This document shows, piece by piece, positions 28,437-32,999 of a DNA stretch of 32,999 bases (position 1 is its first letter; each line of letters opens with the position of its first letter). The stretch spans positions 1 through 32,999 of IMG/VR virus record IMGVR_UViG_3300036719_000100. One strand, 5' to 3'. A program made the position numbers and the translations under genes. The DNA is from a virus. Below the pieces are notes generated by a model. It had not been told where the DNA came from, ran no database searches, and was given only the letters and a program-made list of their open reading frames with translations.

Positions 28437-29813
28437 ATGGGATTATTTGACTTCTTGAAAACAAAACAGAAGCTAAACACTATTTTACCTAACATTCCTT
28501 TTAACGGACAAGTAGCAATACAACAAGGGATAGTAACGTGGCAAGGTGGCGATAATATTAGCTTTGTAAACGATGGTTACCAAGCAAACGATATAGTTTA
28601 TTCAATTGTAAAGTTAATTACTGATAAAGCAAAGATAGCCCCATGGCACGTTTATAAGGTAGTAGATGAAGTTGCTGCTAAAAAATACAAGGCTTTAATG
28701 AGCCAACCAGATAAAATTGAGAACTGGAAAGAAGTACATAAGCTACATAGCAAAGCATTTGAATTATATAAGAACGATGGTAGATTAAATGAATTATTAA
28801 AATACCCTAACGAGCAAGATACTTGGGGAGATTTTATTGAGGCTTGGGCTGGTTTCAAATTAGTTACTGGTAATTCATTTGTGTACGCTAAGATGATAGA
28901 AGGCGGTAACAATAACGGCAAACCTTATGAGTTGTACGTTTTACCAGCACAGTATATGTATATTTTAGCTGATATTCAAAGATTCCCTCCAACGATAGCT
29001 GGTTATCAATTAAACTATGGACCGCTTTGGGATTTTAGCAAACAAGAAATTTTACAAGACAAATACTTTAACCCACAATGGAATACTACTGGCAATCAAT
29101 TATATGGTCAATCTCCGTTAATGGCTGCTGCGAAAAACTTGACTCGTTCGAACGAAGCCAAGACTGCTGCGGTTGCATCTTTTCAGAATGGAGGTCCAGC
29201 TGGAGTTCTTTTTATGAACGATGATAGATTTGACCCAATGAGTGGAAGCCAACAAGCACAAGCATTAAAGAAGGCGGTTAGTGAGAAAGGTGGTGCAAGT
29301 AACTTTAACTCTATTGCAGTAAGTGGATATAAAGTAGATTGGAAACAAATAGGATTAAGTCCGGTAGAACTTGACATTATTGAGAGTGAGAAGTGGGATA
29401 TGAAAGCACTTTGCAATATTTACGGAGTACCGGCACAATTATTAAACGATAGCGACAACAAGACTTACAATAACCAAAGAGAAGGCGAGAAGGCTTTGAC
29501 ATTACGTTGTGCGTTACCATTATTAACTGGTATTAGAGATAACATCAACAGAAAGCTACATTCTGACTGGGGCTATAAAGGAACTGATATTTATGTAGAT
29601 TTTGATGCATCTATTTATGGTGAACTTGAGGCAAACAAGAACGAGCAAGTAGAATGGTTAGATAAAGCGTGGTGGATTGCTCCTAAGCAAAAAATGGACA
29701 TTATGGGAATTGAAATACCAGACTACATACCAGAGGCGGAAATGGAAAAACTTTACATTCCATCTTCACTTCAATCAGCTGACGATTTCCAACCATTACA
29801 AATACCAGAGTAA
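28437..29813 (+). CDS. Portal protein (HK97 family)
   Basis: A 458-residue protein of the HK97-type portal, which forms the dodecameric channel at the capsid vertex. The opening MGLFDFLKTKQKLN and NDIVYSIVKLITDKAKIAPWHVYKV, the LVTGNSFVYAKMI strand and GQSPLMAAAKNLTRSNEAKTAAVASFQNGGPAGVLF segment are characteristic. Near the end of the core are VPAQLLNDSDNKTYNNQREGEKALTLRCALPLLTGIRDNINRKL and a C-terminal helix with the tunnel-loop region. The length is normal. It ends one base before the MuF gene. Confidence 0.9.
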   Translation: MGLFDFLKTKQKLNTILPNIPFNGQVAIQQGIVTWQGGDNISFVNDGYQANDIVYSIVKLITDKAKIAPWHVYKVVDEVAAKKYKALMSQPDKIENWKEVHKLHSKAFELYKNDGRLNELLKYPNEQDTWGDFIEAWAGFKLVTGNSFVYAKMIEGGNNNGKPYELYVLPAQYMYILADIQRFPPTIAGYQLNYGPLWDFSKQEILQDKYFNPQWNTTGNQLYGQSPLMAAAKNLTRSNEAKTAAVASFQNGGPAGVLFMNDDRFDPMSGSQQAQALKKAVSEKGGASNFNSIAVSGYKVDWKQIGLSPVELDIIESEKWDMKALCNIYGVPAQLLNDSDNKTYNNQREGEKALTLRCALPLLTGIRDNINRKLHSDWGYKGTDIYVDFDASIYGELEANKNEQVEWLDKAWWIAPKQKMDIMGIEIPDYIPEAEMEKLYIPSSLQSADDFQPLQIPE

Positions 29814-30689
29814 ATGATTTGGCAAGACTATTGTAAACTTTATGCAAACGCATTAAAGCAGTACTCGCCTAAGTTCAAGAAAGAACTACAAAAGCAAGTA
29901 GATACGTTTTGCCGTACACAAGACTATGACGCAATAAGCGATAAAGCCCTTAAAAAGACCATTAAGCAACTCCACGTTGCTTTGGGTACAAAGATGGCAT
30001 TAATAGCAGAAAAGGACGTTAAAAAGGCTACAAAGGGCTATTCTGGACCATTCGAGCAAAAGTCAGCTAAGACAGACCTATTTGCTTATGTTATTTTACA
30101 ATACTTAGAAACTAAAGGATTAGACCAATTAGCATCCGACATTACTGACACTACAAAGGAACAAATAAGAAACTTCTTATTACAAGGAGCAAGACAAAAC
30201 TTATCTATAAGCGAACTAATCCCTATGCTTAGAGTATCTGGTATTACAGATTATAGAGCAGAACTTATAGCAAGAACTGAAACATCAAGAGCAGCAAATA
30301 CTGGCTCAATGGTTGGTGCAATGTCTACTGGCTTAGTAACTGTTAAAGAATGGATAGCGACAAGAGATAACAGAACTCGTAGAATACCAAGAGATAGTGC
30401 TGACCATTTACACATGGACGGAGTAACAGTTCCTATGGATGAAAAGTTTATGGTTAAGGGTAAAACATTTGTAGATTATATGTTACATCCAGGCGATTCA
30501 ACTGCTCGTGCTGCTAACGTATGTAATTGCAGATGTACCTTAGGATATGAGGCAGTAAGAGGTAGCGATGGTAAATTACAAACACTACAAAACAATCCGC
30601 CAAAAGGAGATGCTGGAGTAATTTGGGGTTTACTTGGAAACGTAATAGGAATGACAATTGGAAACTTAGTAGCGGATGCATTGCAATAA
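29814..30689 (+). CDS. Head morphogenesis protein (MuF / SPP1 gp7-like)
   Basis: A 291-residue minor head protein ejected or packaged with DNA. The MuF domain occupies about 120-250: ISELIPMLRVSGITDYRAELIARTETSRAANTGSMVGAM, then VKEWIATRDNRTRRIPRDSADHLHMDGVTVPMDEKFMVKGK and HPGDSTARAANVCNCRCTLGY, including the CNCRC cysteines. The N-terminal half is helical and Lys-rich. No effector domain is fused to the C-terminus, only a short Gly-rich hydrophobic end (GVIWGLLGNVIGMTIGNLVADAL). The start directly follows the portal stop. Confidence 0.9.
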   Translation: MIWQDYCKLYANALKQYSPKFKKELQKQVDTFCRTQDYDAISDKALKKTIKQLHVALGTKMALIAEKDVKKATKGYSGPFEQKSAKTDLFAYVILQYLETKGLDQLASDITDTTKEQIRNFLLQGARQNLSISELIPMLRVSGITDYRAELIARTETSRAANTGSMVGAMSTGLVTVKEWIATRDNRTRRIPRDSADHLHMDGVTVPMDEKFMVKGKTFVDYMLHPGDSTARAANVCNCRCTLGYEAVRGSDGKLQTLQNNPPKGDAGVIWGLLGNVIGMTIGNLVADALQ

Positions 30690-30709
30690 TAAAAAATATA
30701 ATAACTTTG
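30681..30709 (+). promoter_or_regulatory. Promoter TTG-N18-TAACTTTG, 4 bases before ATG 30714
   Basis: TTG (30681-30683), inside the end of the MuF gene, and TAACTTTG (30702-30709) are separated by 18 bases. The G is followed by four T and ATG 30714, so the transcript could be leaderless. Confidence 0.5.
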
Positions 30710-30713
30710 TTTT

Positions 30714-31460
30714 ATGAGTAAAATCGAGCAAAAGGGTTATGATGAAATGATATTAGACATCACCCCAGAAACAAGAACAGTAAAAGCGTGTTGGTCTCGT
30801 TTAGGAAACGTAGATTTAGATGGCGATATTATCGTAGCTGAAGCGTTTACAAAAACAATAAAAGAAAGAGGACCAGAGGGCAAGAATATGATTTGGTCAT
30901 TAGTAGACCATAAAGCCGATATGGCACATACTTTAGGTAAGCCTAAAGAATTGTACGTTGAAGGCGATATGCTTGTTGCAGTTACTGACTTAATCGAAAC
31001 AGAGTGTGGCGAAGATGCAATCAAACTTTACGAGGCTGGTTTAATCAATCAACACTCAATCGGTTTTACTACATTAAAAAGTACAGTAGACCAAAAGACT
31101 GGAGTTAGAACAATTACAGAATTAAAACTGTATGAAGGTTCAGCGGTTCTTTGGGGTGCTAACCCAGAAACTCCAACTCTTGGATTCAAGGGTGAATTAA
31201 AAGAAAACAAGGAGACTTTATCTTTGCGTTTAGAAAACTTGATTAAGGCATTTAGAGGTGGAACCTTTACAGATGACACTTTTGCTTTAATGGAGATTCA
31301 AATAAAACAAATACAAGCTGCATTATTAGAACTTGACATTGTTGAAACTATCACTCAACCCGAGCCATCAGTTGAGCCGACCGAAACAGTAGTAGAGGAG
31401 AAAAGTAATGAAGACGTATTGAAAGCAATCAATCATTTTAACAATCTATTTAAAAAGTAA
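30714..31460 (+). CDS. HK97-type prohead protease
   Basis: A 248-residue serine protease that processes the capsid and scaffold during prohead maturation. The HK97 protease signature is complete: WSLVDHKADMAHTLGKP (catalytic H66), LYEAGLINQHSIGF (catalytic S115), and YEGSAVLWGANPETP, the following acidic residue block. The enzyme domain ends near residue 160; the C-terminal 88 residues (ALMEIQIKQIQAALLELD, then Glu/Pro-rich ETVVEEKSNEDV) look like a helical scaffold extension. It lies four bases before the capsid gene. Confidence 0.9.
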   Translation: MSKIEQKGYDEMILDITPETRTVKACWSRLGNVDLDGDIIVAEAFTKTIKERGPEGKNMIWSLVDHKADMAHTLGKPKELYVEGDMLVAVTDLIETECGEDAIKLYEAGLINQHSIGFTTLKSTVDQKTGVRTITELKLYEGSAVLWGANPETPTLGFKGELKENKETLSLRLENLIKAFRGGTFTDDTFALMEIQIKQIQAALLELDIVETITQPEPSVEPTETVVEEKSNEDVLKAINHFNNLFKK

Positions 31461-31463
31461 AAA

Positions 31464-32558
31464 ATGGAAAATTTAATTAACGAAATGGCAGAGAACCTTA
31501 AAGGTTTTCAAGCTAACACAAGTGCTTCTATCGAAGAGGTAAAAGCATCTGTAACTGTTGTAAAAGACGAGTTACAAAAGCAAATCGATTCTCAATTAGC
31601 TGCTCAAAAGAAAGCTGCTAAGAAAGAAGTAAAGTACATTGACGAAGTTATCATGGAGAAATTAGATGGTAACATGGATGCAATGGAGAAGTCTTTAAAG
31701 TCTAACGGTAAGTTCCGTTTAGATTTATCTGATGTTAAGACAATGACTTTATCTGGTAACTTAACTGGTGATTCAGTAGCAACTTATGCTCCTAATCCAG
31801 CTATCCAACCAGCACAAAGCATTAACTTTAGAGATTTAATCCCTACTGTACGTTCAAGCACTGGTTTGTATGTTTACTATCGTGAGAACGCTGGTTTAAC
31901 TAACAACATTGCTAACCAAACAGAAGGTTCTGATAAAGGTGAGAACAACTACTCTTTAACAGAAGTTAAAGTTGTAAACGACTACTTAGCTGGTTTCTCA
32001 ACTTTCTCTAAGCAAATGTTAAAGTCATTACCTTTCATGACTCAAACTTTACCAAGAATGTTACAAAGAGATTTCTTTAAGGCTGAGAACGCTGCATTCT
32101 TCGGTACTGTATCTGGTGCTGCAACTGGTTCTACTACAACTGCAGAAACAAACGATTTAAAGCAATTAGTTGATTACATCGGTAACCAAAAGACTGCAAA
32201 CTTCGTTCCTTCTTTCGCTTTAGTAAGCCAAACTCAAATGGGTCGTTTATTGAAAGCTACTATCGATGCTGGTTACTATGCTGGTAACGGTAGCGTAATT
32301 GTAAACGCTAATGGTGGTATGACTATCTGGGGTGTTCCAGTAGTATCTGCATCTTGGGTAACTGATGACAAAGTATTGATTATCGACAATAACTACATCG
32401 AAAGAGTAGAAGTTGAAGGATTAGCTATCGAGTTCTCTTATGAGAATGGCGAGAACTTCCAAAAGAACTTAGTAACTGCTCGTATCGAGTGTTACGAAGA
32501 CATCAACTTAATGTTGACTACATCTGCTATCTATGCTGACTTAGGAAACGTAGGATAA
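31464..32558 (+). CDS. Major capsid protein (HK97 fold)
   Basis: A 364-residue protein, the shell subunit. The first 75 residues form a charged helical delta domain (MENLINEMAENLKGFQANTS, EEVKASVTVVKDELQKQID, KEVKYIDEVIMEKLDGNMD), a built-in scaffold likely removed by the upstream protease. The remainder has the HK97 features: INFRDLIPTVRSSTGLYVYYRE, TEGSDKGENNYSLTEVKVVNDYLAGFSTFSKQMLKSLPFM, and a C-terminal ARIECYEDINLMLTTSAIYADL. A strong terminator follows. It is the expected most abundant virion protein, and its codons look more GC-rich at third positions than many neighbours (ctac, ttc, gtaac), which fits high expression. Confidence 0.93.
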   Translation: MENLINEMAENLKGFQANTSASIEEVKASVTVVKDELQKQIDSQLAAQKKAAKKEVKYIDEVIMEKLDGNMDAMEKSLKSNGKFRLDLSDVKTMTLSGNLTGDSVATYAPNPAIQPAQSINFRDLIPTVRSSTGLYVYYRENAGLTNNIANQTEGSDKGENNYSLTEVKVVNDYLAGFSTFSKQMLKSLPFMTQTLPRMLQRDFFKAENAAFFGTVSGAATGSTTTAETNDLKQLVDYIGNQKTANFVPSFALVSQTQMGRLLKATIDAGYYAGNGSVIVNANGGMTIWGVPVVSASWVTDDKVLIIDNNYIERVEVEGLAIEFSYENGENFQKNLVTARIECYEDINLMLTTSAIYADLGNVG

Positions 32559-32580
32559 TATATATCCATCTAAAATAAAG

Positions 32581-32607
32581 ACCCCATCTTAATCGGTGGG
32601 GTTTTTT
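32581..32607 (+). terminator. Rho-independent terminator after capsid gene
   Basis: ACCCCA (32581-32586) pairs with TGGGGT (32597-32602) across a ten-base loop, and six T (32602-32607) follow. It lies 22 bases after the capsid stop and separates the capsid unit from the head-tail joining unit. Confidence 0.9.
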
Positions 32608-32620
32608 ATTATAATTAATG

Positions 32621-32628
32621 TAAATTTG
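32621..32628 (+). promoter_or_regulatory. TAAATTTG promoter-like box before connector gene
   Basis: TAAATTTG, followed by TAAAAAA as at 8930 and 15228, lies 13 bases before ATG 32642. It comes right after the terminator, so a fresh promoter is needed here. No TTG is found at the expected distance upstream. Confidence 0.5.
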
Positions 32629-32641
32629 TAAAAAAGGGAAT

Positions 32642-32999
32642 ATGTACAGTTATAGGAATGATTACCAATTTTCTAACAATGCTCCAGTAACAGAGCCAGT
32701 TACACTTGCAGAGGCTAAATTGTATTGTAGAGTAACGACATCTACTGAAGATGCGTTGATTGAAAGCATGATAACTCAAGCAAGAGAGGCTATTGAACAA
32801 ATTACTAATTTAAGCCTAATCCCTCGTCAAGTTGAGGTGTGGTTTTGTAATGAAGGTGCAAACTTTGATTTACCATTTGGTCCAGTAACTTATTTCCTTT
32901 CTTTATACGATAATAACGGAGATGAAATTGATAGCAACGATTATAAACTAATTGGCGGTGCTTATCCTAAGGTTAAATACCCAGCACAAAACGACATGA
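32642..32999 (+). CDS. Head-tail connector (gp6-like), 3'-truncated by window end
   Basis: This is the 5' part of the gene seen truncated at the window start. It supplies the true start, MYSYRNDYQFSNNAPVTEPV, then TLAEAKLYCRVTTSTEDALIESMI, the family hallmark (a variant of the L.EAK.YLRV...DD.LI motif). The two copies together give a complete gene of about 176 codons. Where the copies overlap they differ at five bases, all at third codon positions; one changes Glu to Asp, the other four are silent. Confidence 0.85.
   Translation, partial: MYSYRNDYQFSNNAPVTEPVTLAEAKLYCRVTTSTEDALIESMITQAREAIEQITNLSLIPRQVEVWFCNEGANFDLPFGPVTYFLSLYDNNGDEIDSNDYKLIGGAYPKVKYPAQNDM
32746..32999. repeat. Right copy of near-identical contig-end repeat
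   Basis: This copy aligns without gaps to positions 1-254. The five differences fall in a 40-base stretch; the other 214 bases are identical. The offset gives a genome unit of 32,745 bases if the ends are joined. Confidence 0.9.

Noticed and set aside
1-32999. Many open frames on the - strand
   Set aside because: They lie opposite recognisable + strand genes, lack motifs and have odd Leu/Ser/Phe-rich compositions typical of reverse-strand reading of AT-rich genes.
1-32999. tRNA genes or other known structured RNAs
   Set aside because: I saw no cloverleaf with the GGTTCGAATCC-type arm and no match to a riboswitch that I know.

Overview
The window reads as one essentially complete genome unit (about 32.7 kb) of a tailed phage with a long non-contractile tail (siphovirus type), probably infecting a member of the Bacteroidota. 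Every supported gene is on the + strand, the sequence is AT-rich, and genes are packed with TAATG-type or short overlaps. The first 254 bases recur at the end (32746-32999) with five substitutions, so the contig closes on itself inside the head-tail connector gene. The host guess rests on recurring TAnnTTTG promoter-like boxes just upstream of start codons (the Bacteroidota -7 element, often with a TTG 18-22 bases upstream), the lack of strong Shine-Dalgarno sequences, and protein types I associate with phages of that phylum.

Layout. 1-4613: head-tail joining and tail genes (connector, head closure, HK97 gp10-like, tail terminator, tail tube, a G/GT tail chaperone pair joined by a probable -1 ribosomal frameshift, tape measure). 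4613-15212: tail hub, a second tail-tube-like protein, and receptor-binding fibres with shared and repeated modules and C-terminal self-processing domains. 15250-18482: lysis region with several tiny membrane proteins, a lipoprotein, a holin-like protein, an endolysin and an inserted GIY-YIG homing endonuclease. 18500-19883: a 3'-5' exonuclease and three small genes, closed by a terminator. 19884-20201: a non-coding control region. 20202-26713: small early-type genes and DNA metabolism (DnaA domain IV-like protein, possible annealing protein, SSB-like protein, DnaD-like initiator, NinG, ParB-like protein, C5 DNA methyltransferase). 26744-32558: packaging and capsid genes (TerS, TerL, portal, MuF, HK97 protease, HK97 capsid), a terminator and a promoter, then back to the connector gene.

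No integrase, excisionase or CI-like repressor is visible and no gene is divergent, so a virulent lifestyle is more likely. No DNA polymerase or replicative helicase is visible, so the phage would have to redirect the host replisome, probably through the DnaA-like and DnaD-like proteins. The least ordinary features are a structured leader with a possible kissing-loop before the DnaD-like gene (22932-23021), a phage DnaA-domain gene next to a perfect DnaA box (21256-21264), a DnaA-like site inside the early promoter, three identically built candidate leaderless promoters, and the localized variation between the two contig ends.
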